Of a DNA stretch of 64,000 bases, positions 1 through 10,888 are shown one piece after another. The stretch spans positions 22,379,182 to 22,443,181 of the forward strand of contig OX439037.1 in the NCBI GenBank assembly GCA_949317995.1, given 5' to 3'. The notes beneath the pieces are model-generated. The model was not told where the DNA came from and made no database searches. It worked only from the letters and a program-made list of their open reading frames with translations. Numbering within the stretch: position 1 is the stretch's first letter; the number at the start of each line of letters is the position of its first letter. A program made the translations under genes and the position numbers. The DNA comes from Acholoe squamosa (taxonomy: Eukaryota; Annelida; Polychaeta; Phyllodocida; Polynoidae).

Positions 1-42
1 CACTGGTTAAAGCAGCCAACACAGGCCTGGGGCAAGAACACA

Positions 43-323
43 TACCGTAATCTCCCGCGTATAAGGCGCGTCTTAGTACTTCTTGGATCCACAAGGGGGA
101 CACCAAGAGCTTTCTTTTGATATCTTACACTCCCCCTAACTCAAAATCTGACATAGGGGTGTCAAAGGGGATGTGGGGTGCCCTAGCTACACATAGCTTT
201 TTAAATTTTGAAAATACATTCAGTAGAACCAAAATTATGAATTTTTTATGTTTTTGACATTATTCTTGAACTCTAGGTGCGCCTTATACGCAAGGTGCGC
301 CTTATACGCTGGAGATTACAGTA
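43..323. mobile_element. MITE with TACCGTAATCTCC termini (copy 1)
   Basis: A short non-autonomous element of about 280 bp. The left end reads TACCGTAATCTCCCGCG and the right end, reversed, TACTGTAATCTCCAGCG; both continue into TATAAGGCGC. The inner part has GGATCCACAAGGGGGACACC. The TA at each end is compatible with a TA target duplication, as in Tc1/mariner-type elements. Further copies lie at 15931, 59484 and 62611. Confidence 0.8.
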
Positions 324-766
324 TTTCTCTTCATTTTGATGAACATGGATATTCACACTGACAGTTATGAATTTGAGAATCAAATCTGGCCCTGAAGACC
401 TTACATGTCCCTATTTTGACTCAATCTAAAGATTTTTTAAATCCCTATTTTCAGGGAATTCCCTGACAACTTACATCTCTGTAGTAGAGCATTTATGATT
501 TAATACTTAAAATGCAGCTCTTGCAAGTAAAGCATCAAGTCCTGAGCATTAAGTCATGGGGGCAAATCTTTTTTCACTGGGCGCTCATTGGCTGATAATT
601 AATCCCGCTAGTTTAATATATTACAGTTTTATCTGCTATCTGACTGCCTGTATATGGAACACAATATACAATGTATTACTTTTTCTTCATGTAGGGTGTA
701 GCAATGAAAGCTTCAAGAAGTCGTCCCAGATGACCACCACTAAATAAGCCAGTTCTTAGCTAGATT

Positions 767-835
767 CATGTTGCATGTACTTTCCCACCATTCAGGTACA
801 AGGCGAACCAAAACGGGTCTACTGACATGCACGTC
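767..835. repeat. Dispersed ~65-bp repeat, copy A
   Basis: Shares CTTTCCCACCATT, AAGGCGA-like sequence and ACGGGTCTACTGA with 2508-2570 in the same orientation. The copies differ at several positions, so the pair is old. Confidence 0.6.
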
Positions 836-2507
836 ACCTGATAGAATTACATTTGTATTGGCTGTAAATCTTTGAAAGGTAAGTGAGAATTCTCAATACC
901 CCTCCCCTTTAAAAAAAAATCAATTACCCCCCGAAATGAGTCATTTTTTTTGTTGTTGACTAACTTTCAGCTGGCCTTTTCCTCAGATTATCTTTTTAAT
1001 TGGGCTTGAAAAAGAAAAATGAAGTGTGGCAGATTTCAACTGGCCAGTGGGAACCTAGTCACTGTGCGCGACTCAGTTAAGGACTGAGTCGCTGGGACTG
1101 CCCTAGCTAAAACTTGCAGGTGCTCTAGAAACAGCAAGTTTCTAAGAATAACATTTAACAGAAACAAATACCCAACAATCAGCTTATAATATTGACAAGA
1201 GTACCACCTTAGTTTTGCTGTCTGTGAGTGGGAAGAGCGTCTTTTGTTGGAAACCTTTAGATCACACCTTTTTCCAAGGTTTGGCACATGCTGTGTGGGC
1301 TGCAACAGGTAGCTATCAGCAGGTGCATTTTCTGCCAGACAGGAAGTCAATCTCCACTCACCAAGCAGATTCTCATGGATAACATTATTTCATGAATAAC
1401 ACCTCTGTTGTGAGACCTGAAACCACTTCCATCATGGCCGACTGTGGCAGCTAAACTTGATGTGAAGGCTAACAGATTTGCAAGAACCAAATAATCTGGG
1501 CTCCCGTATGAAAGGTTTCTCACAAAATGGCAACAAACATGTCTTAGGAAGCCATCCTTAAGAGGAAATTGACATAAAAAAATTATGTCCTACAATTCCA
1601 GCCACCTGACAAATTAGCCCTATGCAGGAAGCCTGACTCTGAGTCAGCGCCAGCCTTGAACACTAAAAACTGGCATGCTGCCACTGTATGCAGTGTTGTG
1701 GGACCTGACTGTGTGCATGTATGCAACCTCTGGAGGTAATTTGTGACTCCTTTATCTGTTTTCAGAGGATTTTCAAGAAAACATATTTTTCTTAAGTGAG
1801 TGAAAAAAAACTTGAAATCAAGGAAAACCTTGAACTCTTTCATCCCTGAACTTAAAAACAGAGATAATCCCTTAAACTTCAATTGTATGTGCCAGGTAAC
1901 ATTTGGATATAGCAGTATATATCTCTGTAGACTACTTCAGTATATACAGATAGTTTCATTGTGGCGTGTACCACATCTAAAGGTCTCCAAGTATATAAGT
2001 CATCATTGTAAACCACCTATAGTTACCTGGGACAAACAACTACAAGTCTACAGTATCCTGAACTCCAAATCTAACTGGTCTAATATATCTAACAATTACT
2101 CAGGAGAATACAATCGTTTAATTAATTTACAATATCTAACAATTACGAGTATTCATCACCATGAAGTTGAATAGCGAGTGTAGACTAGCATCTCTTCAAA
2201 TCCTCTTGTCGAAAGGGACTTTATTCTTTCCTTGGACATCTTAAAAGTCTTTCAGAGCAGAAAACTCATCCTACTTCATGTTTAATAAAATTGTCATGGT
2301 TTATAATTTGTTCACAAAGAACAGCTACTTCTTAGCCCATACCGCCTTTACATGGGTATCATTTAGGCACTAAGTTAATGTGTGGTAGAGATTAACTGTA
2401 TCAAATTTAAATACATGTACATGAATGCATGCTGTGGCAATAGGGCATTGAGTAGACATCTAATTGGACGTCGACCAAATTTAGTGTGCCCTAAAGCTAT
2501 TTTATCT

Positions 2508-2570
2508 TGCATATGCTTTCCCACCATTGTGGCATGAGGCGAGCCAGAACGGGTCTACTGATATGCATGT
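2508..2570. repeat. Dispersed ~65-bp repeat, copy B
   Basis: Direct partner of 767-835. Its outer ends, GCATATGC and GATATGCATG, are near-palindromic, which hints at a short element end. Confidence 0.55.
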
Positions 2571-2834
2571 GTCTAGATCAAAGACATGATTTCTGAGAAA
2601 ATACTTATTTACGTGAATTTTGAAGAAATATCCGAGATGGTGCCTAAATCCTTTCACTAGGTTGAATGATTGTCCAGGTAGTTTGTCGGATCAGGGTCAT
2701 TCTGAAACTCAGGACTTTCGCATGGTTAATAATTTCACAGTAAATGGCATGCCGACCTATGGGTGGTGCACACAAGTGTGTATGATTGTGGGTATGGGTT
2801 ACATCTAAATGAATTTTGTTGGATTCATCCCTAC

Positions 2835-2987
2835 CTCTTGGCCTTGTAGACGTAGGCGCAGCGCTTGCCAAGGTAAAAGTTTGTGTCCTTCTTGTTCAGT
2901 ACTCCCTCAATCTTGAGGAGGGCGGTGTGCTCACGCTGGTTACGGAGTCCACGCTTGAATCCAGTGAAGACGGCCTTGCTGTATAAC
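2835..2987 (-). CDS. RPL35A: RPL35A exon 3 (conserved eL33 core)
   Basis: This exon encodes [20 protein letters not shown] and continues to CAYVYKAK. It is entered in phase 2 (AG|G, Arg) and left in phase 2 at a GTAGGG donor. It is the strongest protein match in the left part of the window. Confidence 0.92.
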
Positions 2988-4629
2988 CTGAGCAAATGAT
3001 GAAAGAATACAGTTACTTGGTTGTGGAAGGTGATATTAATCAACAGCATCAAGACATCTCTATTATTAGCTGGTAGTACAATTTCTTTCATAGGGACCTT
3101 TGCCGACCACGACATACCTCCCTTGTAACTCATTTTATGCTGTGCAAATGTACATGGCCTCACAAATCCCTATATAAATGCCCATGACACATTTAATATC
3201 CTAATGAGAATGAGTATTTGCAGTCCTGTCATTATTAGTACTACATTATTAGAGAGATGATGTCTTGTGAATCTCTAGTTGTAAGATTAACCCGTTTGCA
3301 TGCATGATATGTGGACACTACATTGCTGATTAAAAGCCTATGTTAAAGAACATTACATACATTAAAGATTGTCATAAACACAACTTTGTTCATGAAAAGG
3401 CCACACTTTCTTGCTGCATGGGTCTATTAGATATCCGATATTAAACATACAGACTGCAACTCAGGGTAAGGATATTGTCACTACTAATTTTAAATCGTGG
3501 AATTAGACTGACTTAGTTATGATTGCAACCCAGTCATTTTTATAGATTGAGGGGTGACTGGGTTACGACGAAGCTCATTGGGACAATCTAAGGCCGCCAT
3601 AATGAATTTTCGCGAGAGAAATTGGTATGTTTATGTACGATTTAGACTACTTACAAGTAGCTGTGGTGGAAGTGAGTTCTACGTAGACATTTGACAAGAG
3701 TCGAATAAGAAAATACTGTGTTTTGGTGAAGAATACATGCTTGTATGATCCATTACCGTAAGTACACTAGATTCCTCTGATTGGTCCATACAAATCACGT
3801 GACAAACTGTCATGGCGTCAGCGGCAACCTTTGCTTCTCTCTAAGCTAGTGGATTTTTTTTATATTCATTATTTATCTATTTATAAGGGAAAATATCATG
3901 CAGAATGACCACAGGCCCCGAGATTGATATAAGCTATGATTTCAGAGTATTCCCAAAGGAAATAAGGGCCATTTACAACTTATTTATGTGAAAGTGCTTG
4001 TGAGTAAAAGGGGAAATGGTTGATTCGCCCTAATGCCCGTTCGCACTACATACGCATTCGCACTACTTACACATTCGCTCTAGACCATTCGCTCTACTTT
4101 TGGATGATTCGATCTAGTGCCGACTGACGGCCGTCAGTCACTGATGGACGGCGTAGGGACAGTATCCTTAGCCCTTTAATTGTTTCTAGTTCTAGTAGAG
4201 CTTGGAGTATGATTATTTGGTTCACTATTAATCCCAAATATTTTTAATTCCACTAAATGTGCCAGCCTGGGCTCACATGGGGCCCGGGCTGCCGGGCGAA
4301 TCATCCAAAAGGGAGTAGGGCGAATCATCTAGGGCGAACAGACAGTAGTGCGAATGGTCCATAACTCAGTAAAAGGGTCATTTTCGACTTGGGCTATCCT
4401 TAGAATGTGCTGTCGTCGTAACCCAGTCACCCCTCTGTCATATGCATGTGCCGGAAGTTACGAGAGTATACGAAATACAATACGACACCCTCAACCTATA
4501 AAAATGACTGGGTTGCAATCGTAATTAGACTGACTGAGACTGAGTCTGAGTGCCAATGCCTTACCTGCCAGCCTTCTTGACGCGGGGCGTCTTTGGTGTA
4601 GCGGCGGCCTTCTGAGCGTCGTCTGCCAT
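2835..4629 (-). CDS. RPL35A: Ribosomal protein L35a (eL33), 5' part of gene, two coding exons
   Basis: Large-subunit ribosomal protein eL33. Coding exons run 4629-4565 and 2987-2835 on the minus strand and give 71 codons plus two bases. The N-terminus starts [15 protein letters not shown], and the second exon carries the family core with [18 protein letters not shown] and [14 protein letters not shown], almost identical to vertebrate L35a as I recall it. Splice sites fit: donor GTAAGG after 4565, acceptor CAG before 2987, donor GTAGGG after 2835, with phases that join cleanly. The C-terminal half of the protein (TPGGKPNKTR...LYPSRI in vertebrates) is not found between 1 and 2834, so it must lie left of the window. 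Compared with human L35a, about 20 residues rich in Ala, Lys and Pro are added in front. The identification is secure; the gene is cut by the window edge, with no sign of decay. Confidence 0.93.
3517..4524. mobile_element. ~1.0-kb TIR element in RPL35A intron 2, with a nested palindromic repeat
   Basis: The left end reads TTATGATTGCAACCCAGTC and the reversed right end TTACGATTGCAACCCAGTC. Both run on through TTTTTATAG, and an inner block TGACTGGGTTACGACG is also inverted (about 3550 and 4420). The flanks are a 14-bp direct repeat, TTAGACTGACTTAG at 3503-3516 and TTAGACTGACTGAG at 4525-4538, with one mismatch. Inside, 4028-4120 and 4280-4370 form a second inverted pair (TTCGCACTAC / GTAGTGCGAA). 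No transposase frame is seen. The superfamily is not assigned; 14 bp is long for a DNA-transposon target duplication. Confidence 0.75.
4028..4370. repeat. Nested inverted repeat inside the RPL35A intronic element
   Basis: The left arm (4028-4120) contains CATTCGCACTAC and TTTTGGATGATTCG. The right arm (about 4280-4370) contains the reverse forms CGAATCATCCAAAA and GTAGTGCGAATGG. Between them lies the dispersed motif CTACGGCGTAGGGACAGTATC-like sequence at about 4146. It probably records a second, nested insertion. Confidence 0.6.
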
Positions 4630-4648
4630 TGCGATCTTATTTGGACTC
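4565..4648 (-). CDS. RPL35A: RPL35A exon 2 (first coding exon)
   Basis: The exon runs from an acceptor CAG (exon base 4648) to a GTAAGG donor after 4565. Coding starts at the ATG at 4629 and gives 21 codons plus two bases. The 19 bases before the ATG are 5' UTR. The encoded segment is the Ala/Lys/Pro-rich N-terminal extension ahead of the conserved core. Confidence 0.85.
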
Positions 4649-5180
4649 CTGGGCATGAAAAGGGATACAAGAATTATTGTAATATGTCAGATGTCTGGTC
4701 TGTAGGTCTAGCAACATAATGTAATGTGTATTCGGTGGCTGGGCCGGCGACTGACAACTCACTCAAACAAGTGACAGGTTGAAGTTGAATTTTATCCTTG
4801 TTTACATCCACTGTCGGTGTGTTTATGGTTTGTCAGCTGTCGAATTTTAACAATCATTGGCATAGGAACACACCATGCCAAGGTTATCGACAACATAATT
4901 GACACTTCTTGACATAACATAAGCTTTCATTTCGGCGAAGGGATCCAACACGTGAACGTAAACACGGCAACGTCCATGACAGTCCACCTTCCCATGCTTG
5001 TCAAAAGGGGGTTACCCTTTTAAATCGGTCAATATGTATGCAATACATCTGACATCATAAATAGAAATCACATACAATCGACAGAAAACATCCCTAGGAT
5101 TGCATTGGACTTACTATTTTCCTCATATATGTAATTTCAGAGGAGTAATTTCAATTTCCAATAAGCATTTATTTACAAAC

Positions 5181-5213
5181 CTCGATAATCTGGGTCCAAG
5201 ATGGCGGAAAAGG
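5181..5213 (-). promoter_or_regulatory. RPL35A: Probable RPL35A exon 1 with 5'-TOP start
   Basis: On the minus strand the sequence reads CCTTTTCCGCCATCTTG from about 5213, then reaches a GTTTGT donor after 5181. A pyrimidine tract starting with C followed by CCATCTT is typical of 5'-TOP ribosomal-protein mRNAs, whose translation is growth-regulated through the tract. A short non-coding first exon spliced to the ATG exon is the usual arrangement. The start site is inferred from sequence only. Confidence 0.55.
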
Positions 5214-5566
5214 AAACGCTAAGGATTGTGGGCAGAGTCGACAGGTAACAGTGCTGCGCATGCGTGAATTTACTGAGAGTTCCGGTCAGAGTCAGCACGC
5301 TTGAGATCCAGACGCTGATGTAAATAACTTGAGAAGTAACACAGAAAACATTGTTCACAGGTCTTATTTGATTCTGCCCTCCCTCCTCTATTTCAACGTG
5401 ACATTAGGCGTCGGTACTAAGTCATCGTAGTTCGTGTTTTGAAGTTCTTTAGATCACTCAGGCCTTCATTACCAATATTTGCGCGACACGACCTACATCG
5501 GACGGTCAACTGAGCGCCATCTTTTCCTTGAATACTAGACACCTCGGAAGGAATGTGGGACCGATG

Positions 5567-5910
5567 CCCGGGGGGGCACTCTCAAATTTATGGATATCCC
5601 ATATGCGTACATCATCTCAAATTTCATACCCTTTCAGCGGGCCAATATTCACTAAAGACACCCCTCTTTTGGCGGGATGGACATAAAAAATGGCAAATCT
5701 ATACCCCTTCGGGCGGGCCACTCTGTGGATGTGTCAAAAGTCATACCCCTTTGGGCGTGCCACCTCTCCAATTTTGCCCAAAAGTTAAACCACTTTTCAG
5801 AGAATATTATGAAATCTTTCCCTGGAAATTCAGGCCAAAAACTGTACCCCTTTTGGCCTAAAATGGCCCAAAATGGACCCCTAATATGATACAGGAGTGG
5901 CCCCCCCGGG
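5567..5910. mobile_element. hAT-like MITE with CCCGGGGGGGCACTC ends (copy 1)
   Basis: 344 bp. The left end reads CCCGGGGGGGCACTC and the reversed right end CCCGGGGGGGCCACTC. It is flanked by a perfect 8-bp duplication GACCGATG (5559-5566 and 5911-5918). Eight-base duplications are usual for hAT-type elements; the assignment to hAT is inference. It has no coding capacity of its own. It sits about 350 bp upstream of the inferred RPL35A start. Confidence 0.8.
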
Positions 5911-6434
5911 GACCGATGGCCCTAGGGACAGTTGGCCCGGAACTGATGACCCCAGAAAATGAGACTGATGGCCCCACTTTTGGGACTGATGGCCCCACTT
6001 TCAAATTTGATACCCCTGTGTATAATATGGTGGCCCCCAAGGGGTAAAAAACGACATGGCGACATTCGGCCATTTTTTGGTGACATTTCGACTTTGTACC
6101 CTTTTAAAGGGTGGCTAGCACGGATAAGACGTACCCGCGTTAGCAAGTCACGTGACCACCCCTTGACCAATCAGGGTGTTTCAATTTTTTAGCTGATACC
6201 CGCGAATTTGTACACGATCTTTGAATCGGTACCCATGTTGAAATTTGCCGTGCTAGCCCCCCTTTAAAAGTGACATGTGACATGTCCAATCCATAAAAAA
6301 AGTGACATTTGATATGAAGCCTTAAATTTTGAGATTATTAGACATGTTTTTTCCCTAAAAAGTGACATGTGACTTGAAGCCTTGCATTTTGGCGACATTG
6401 TGACCTCAGGGGGGATCCCCTTGGGGGCCCCAAT

Positions 6435-6874
6435 CCCAGGGGGGGCACTTCAATTTTTTTTATACGGGTGTGTGGCTGAACCCCCGACTACCCTTACCCT
6501 TGCTAGCTAGGGCACTTGTTCGCGGGTTTTTTCTTCCAAACCCTACCCTTTCTAGGGAACTTTGTACATAATAGTCTTAGATTTTGCTCAAAATGTCTTA
6601 AAATGAACTTGTTTGGGAGAAAATTGTATTTTGTTCATGCTATTTTCATGAAAACTTGGAAAATATTCGTGAAAATTTCTAAATTTTCCACGTGAATCGG
6701 GGTATTTCACCAAAAGTTGACCCTTGCTAGGGACATTTTGCTCAAAAGTAGACCCTTGCTAGGGACATTTGTGGCTGAAACTGGAGGCTTGCTAGGGACT
6801 TTTCCTTGAAAAAGTACCCTTGCCAGCCGCACATATGTGTATACATCACATAGAGAGTGCCCCCCCCCCCCGGG
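6435..6874. mobile_element. hAT-like MITE with CCCRGGGG...GCACT ends (copy 2)
   Basis: About 440 bp. The left end reads CCCAGGGGGGGCACTTC; the right end is GAGTGCC running into a poly-C tract and ending CGGG. The flanks are an 8-bp duplication GCCCCAAT (6427-6434 and 6875-6882). The inner sequence repeats 'ttgctagggac' several times. It belongs with the element at 5567 by termini and duplication length. Confidence 0.75.
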
Positions 6875-7269
6875 GCCCCAATATGATCAAATAATTCACA
6901 TATATTTGTTATAGAATGAATGTTTACATGATGTTGCTAAAAAGAGGGTAAATTTTTTTAGCGCCCCCCCCCCCCCAAGAGGGGTCAAATTTTTTTTAGC
7001 CCCCCCTCGAGAGGGCCCGGGTCAGAATTTTTTACGCCCCCCTCAAACCCACCACCCCCCCCCCCCCTGTTGATAATAAATGACCACTCCCTAAAGTTCT
7101 CTCTTTCAGTATCACCACCCCACAGACAGAAAGTCTGCCACCAAACTGGATGCGAGTCGAAACCGAAAACTTTTTACGAGACGAGGTCGATAGATGCACT
7201 AGGCTTTCGGTAGTGCTCAATCCATCGAGTGGCGAACTTTTTGGGTATCCTGAGGACGGATGGACGGAC

Positions 7270-7424
7270 CGGAACTTCAGATATTTCCGCGCACGCGCGA
7301 CGGACTATGGTAACCGATGTAAACATCATGGCGGTTTGACAGACTTGTGTCTGCTTCTGCACACTTTCAGCAACAACAACATCATTGGAAAACCAAGAAG
7401 GCCCTACCGTGGTTCTCCACCAAG
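7270..7424 (+). other. Candidate 5' (non-coding) exon of IQCG
   Basis: A CpG-rich patch (CCGCGCACGCGCGACGG) followed by ACATCATGGCGG and ending at a good donor, CCACCAAG|GTAAGC, after 7424. It is the only promoter-like, donor-ended segment I see in the divergent space. The ATG in it is followed after two codons by a stop, so it would be leader sequence with a tiny upstream ORF. The first recognised coding exon of IQCG starts with ATG immediately after its acceptor, which agrees with a non-coding leader exon. Transcript data would decide. Confidence 0.3.
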
Positions 7425-8486
7425 GTAAGCAATTAACCGGGAACCCATAGTATGGGATTTATTGCCCATATGTCATGGCGTTCATATTATAATCAGATTT
7501 TACAAGGAGAACAAACGAACGAAAACACTTCCCGGGTTCCTCTATATCTATATATTTATATATTTTTTTTTGGGGGGGGGCTAAATCGGGGGGGACCCCT
7601 CGACCTAAAGTGCCCCCTCCCACGGAATAGCTACGCCCGAGAAAGAGCCCCATAGTTTGAGCTTCTACGATCTTATGGTGTCACGGTACTAATAGGGCCA
7701 AGGACGTTCTGATTCCCCCCCATCTTCCACCATAAAACTGGCGTCAATCGGGTTCTAATTTGATGGCGTTCATAAATAAAGGCTTAAATTAAAGCTGAAG
7801 TCATTCTTGATTTTTTTAGCATGGTCAACCATAATGGAGTCAGATCCGTTTTTGCACCAGTTGCCATGGAAATCACCATGTTGAATAAATTAAATGATAC
7901 AGGCGCCCCTGACAAGTCACAAATGTGACCTTGGACCCCTCTCTGACAAAAAAGGTTTCCATGGTGACCAAAAATTTTTTGCAACTTTTTCCCCCCAAAT
8001 CATTACCTTTCTTCTGGTACCAAAATTATTAATCTGCGATAAAAATAAGGTCCCCTGGCACTGATTATACCAAGCAAAACACTGTTTTTAGCTGGGACTA
8101 TTTAGCTGTCCTAGGCTTACCAGGGCGGATTACTACCGTGACACCTTATCTAGCCTTAGACGTAATGCACGCCCGCATCAAAATGTCACGTGACCACTTT
8201 TTGACCAATCAGGGCACCGCGATTTTTCCGCTGGTCCCCGCGATTTTATGATCGCTGTTTGAATTGGTAACCATGTTGTTAATTTGTGGTGCCAGGGCCC
8301 CTTTAACTTTGGTTCTAGTTGGAATATATCAAAATATCTTTCGCCCTTGGAAAGCCCTTGAAAAATGTACCCCTTTTAACTCAAATGGACCCTTTTAACG
8401 GGTCCGGGTGGAACCGCTCTGGGGCCCACTGGGGGCCAAAAAGGTACTTTCCCTCTAGTTTGTGTGTGCACATGTCATCCACAATT

Positions 8487-8514
8487 CAGTGAGTGCCCCC
8501 CCCCCCCCCGGGGA
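8487..8514. repeat. Terminus of a probable third CCCGGGG-type MITE
   Basis: GTGAGTGCC running into a poly-C tract and CGGGG resembles the right ends at 5910 and 6874. No matching left end or duplication was found with confidence. Confidence 0.4.
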
Positions 8515-8539
8515 GTCTGCTGCAGTAGAATGCGTCTAA

Positions 8540-9600
8540 ACCCCTAAAATCGACAGTGTGACATGGCCTTTTCTTAAAATCGACAAAGGACATGGAGCTT
8601 CTAGGGACAAGGACATTGGACAATAAAGATAGTGACAGGGGACATGGACCGTTCTTAAAATCGACATGTGACATGGAGCTTAGTGACAAGGACAGAGGAA
8701 AATACAAATTTAGTGACATTTGACATGGGCTTTTCTTAACTCTTCTTTTACTGATTACGCATTAATGCGTAGTTTGGGCTGATTTTTGGCCGATTTTAGA
8801 TAGCCTGTATCTCCCTTAATTTTCAATAAAATGCCTAGATTTTTCTCATAGTCGTAGAGTCAGTTGGGTTCTCTGGAGACTGCAAAGAATAAGTCTCTAC
8901 CTCTGATACTTTTTACATGGTATTCTTGCCAACTTGAGAGGAAATTTTGAAATACCCTAAAAGTTTTCCATAGATTTTATCAGTATATAAGCTGAAAAAT
9001 CTTAAAAAATGTCAAATAATATATTTTTTTAGATGAAAATCGATTTTATCCATTTTGTTATGCTCAACAAGATGGCATCAAAATTTTTACTGAATTTTAA
9101 TCCATTTTTGGCCATTTAGGGTGGTTACCATGGCAACAGATATGTCAGATTATGCTAAAAACATTGATTTTGCCTAGTTCTGGTTGCCATGGTAACCTGA
9201 AAGAACGTTTCTTGCAATGAATGTGTACCAAAAATTCAAAAATATTCTCTATTTCCTACAATATGCACTTTATTTCATTAAAATTGATAAAGGGAATGCT
9301 GAAATATGACAATTTGAATTTTCTCTAAATTATCAAATTTTCTTATCAGAGCATTATCTTTATGTTAATATTTCTCATTAAAGATAATAGATAGAGAAAA
9401 CCGAGATGGTACATTTTGAGATCAACTGACCTAGCCTAAACCATCACCATTTCCCTTCTAATTGGAATATCCACAAAATTCCAACAGTGAACTTCTACAA
9501 CCCAAAATTTGCTCTGAAATAGGCTGGTAAAGGAAGAGTTAAAATCGACAAGAGACATGGGGACCCCCCATCTAGACCCCCAGTAGAGGTGTGAAACTGT
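8540..9600. repeat. 'gacatgg...cttaaaatcgac' repeat block
   Basis: Short degenerate units of the form GACATGG, then (t)CTTAAAATCGACA, recur at 8540-8735 and 9541-9590, and again at 15340-15500 with the same trailing GGGGACCCCCCATC. The block is interrupted by the TTAA element at 8740-9538. Confidence 0.6.
8740..9538. mobile_element. Non-autonomous DNA element with TTAA target duplication
   Basis: 799 bp. The left end reads CTCTTCTTTTACTG and the reversed right end CTCTTCCTTTACCAG. TTAA stands at 8736-8739 and 9539-9542. The unoccupied form of the site is visible nearby: at 8561-8590 the same repeat reads ...CTTTTCTTAAAATCGACA without an insert, so the insertion is exact. TTAA duplications are typical of piggyBac and Kolobok groups; which one is unknown. 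No open frame of note. Confidence 0.75.
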
Positions 9601-10720
9601 GATAGTGTTAAACTCTCCTTTCTTTCCAAGCTTATTTTGAAGCTATTTACTGGAGGCTCTTTACAAACAAGGGCTCATTTTAACAGGCTTGGCTAGACCT
9701 GTAAAATGAATATTTATTGTACAAGGTTGAATGCAGGGAATTTTGCCTTTGACCCCATTGAAGTTCAACCAAAAGTTTAGAACCATTTTATGATGAGAAG
9801 ATCACTGAACACCTAAAGATAAATGGTTCCCACCTGTTCTATGGATAAAAATGATCTAGAAAATGTCTAGCTTTTCTTTTTCTAAGAGGCTGCAGTATGT
9901 TTGACAGACCCTGCAAACTCTTTGGGCGTGATTATCTCTGGACACTTGTCCCAACCTCTCCCATGTTAGGCACTTAGCTATCAATTAAGACCTTACTGTA
10001 TGCATTTATATGGTGAGAAATTGATAGCTGTGATAAAATAAGTGGTTTTGCTTTTTAAATGAAGTTTTTATGACATTTTAAATGGAAGTTATGATCATTC
10101 AAACATCCTGAGTCAAAGACAACATTCTGCCGTGGTTCTGTCGGAGCATGCAGTTCAAGGGAAAAGATGACATCAAAAATTTGCTTTTACATTGTTTGAT
10201 TACCGGTATGACAAAATGTATCATTATTTAAATTCTTGGGGGTATATCTTGCTTATCTGATATAAAAATTGCCCAAAATAATCAATGTAGTGATCTAGTC
10301 TACCTTGGATTCATCTTGCTTGATCACAAAATTGGATCCAAATTAAACTATGGCAGAATTCTGGGTCTGATTTGGTACCTTTGACCGGTCATAATTCCAC
10401 TTTAAATTGACATAGAGACTTCATTTAAAAAGCAAATCCACTTCTTTTCTCAAGATCTATCCATTGCTCATTAGATAAGTTTATTGGGATAAAGTCTTGA
10501 AAAAGTAGGTAAGTGCCTATGCCAGTGGAACTCACATTAGAAATTTCCGTCCATTATACCACGATTTCTGGGTTACACAGTGCTTTTTGGTGGCTATTCC
10601 CATCCACATATCTGTCGATATTGCACACCCTGTAGGCTGTAACATCAATTTTGTAAGGTGTGCGGTTATCCATGGATAACAGGCACCCGGTGCCGTTATC
10701 CATGGATAACCAGCACACCT
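9600..10720. other. Non-coding stretch, nothing recognised
   Basis: AT-rich sequence without a credible exon, tandem array or element end. It lies in the presumed first intron or upstream region of IQCG. Confidence 0.5.
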
Positions 10721-10848
10721 TACATGTCCTTCCATGTCATATGTTACATGTTAAAACCCACGAAATACTCCAGGCCAGGGTAGGGATCGAACCTGCAGTC
10801 TCACATCCCAAATCCAACTCCCTATGCACTGCGCCACAGGGACTGACG
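10720..10848 (-). repeat. tRNA-derived SINE-like sequence
   Basis: Read on the minus strand from about 10848, the sequence begins GTCCCTGTGGCGCAGTGC, a good pol III A box (TGGCGCAGTGC), and about 40 bp later has GGTTCGATCCC, a perfect B box. An unrelated-looking tail follows. The spacing suits a tRNA or tRNA-derived SINE head. A full cloverleaf is not evident, so it is not called a functional tRNA. Confidence 0.55.
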
Positions 10849-10888
10849 AGAAAGGCTTGGTTCGAACCAGGTCTTGCTATGATACAAA

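Larger units (their letters stand above)
324..2834. other. Non-coding stretch, RPL35A intron 3 (incomplete)
   Basis: No conserved coding exon is seen on either strand, and the open frames here are short and featureless. The stretch holds a pair of diverged direct repeats (767-835 and 2508-2570) sharing CTTTCCCACCATT and ACGGGTCTACTGA. It presumably belongs to the RPL35A intron leading to exons beyond the left edge. Confidence 0.5.
5214..7269. other. RPL35A/IQCG divergent intergenic space, repeat-filled
   Basis: No protein-coding exon is recognised. Unique-looking sequence from 5214 to 5558 is the likely shared promoter side of RPL35A. After that come two GC-ended MITEs (5567-5910 and 6435-6874), a stretch rich in 'gtgacatgtgacatg'-type repeats (6260-6400) and poly-C/poly-G runs (6960-7070). 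Confidence 0.5.

Noticed and set aside
1036-1350. Missing C-terminal exon of RPL35A
   Set aside because: The frame has none of the expected TPGGKPNKTR or RAHGNSGMVRAKF sequence; nothing in 1-2834 does.
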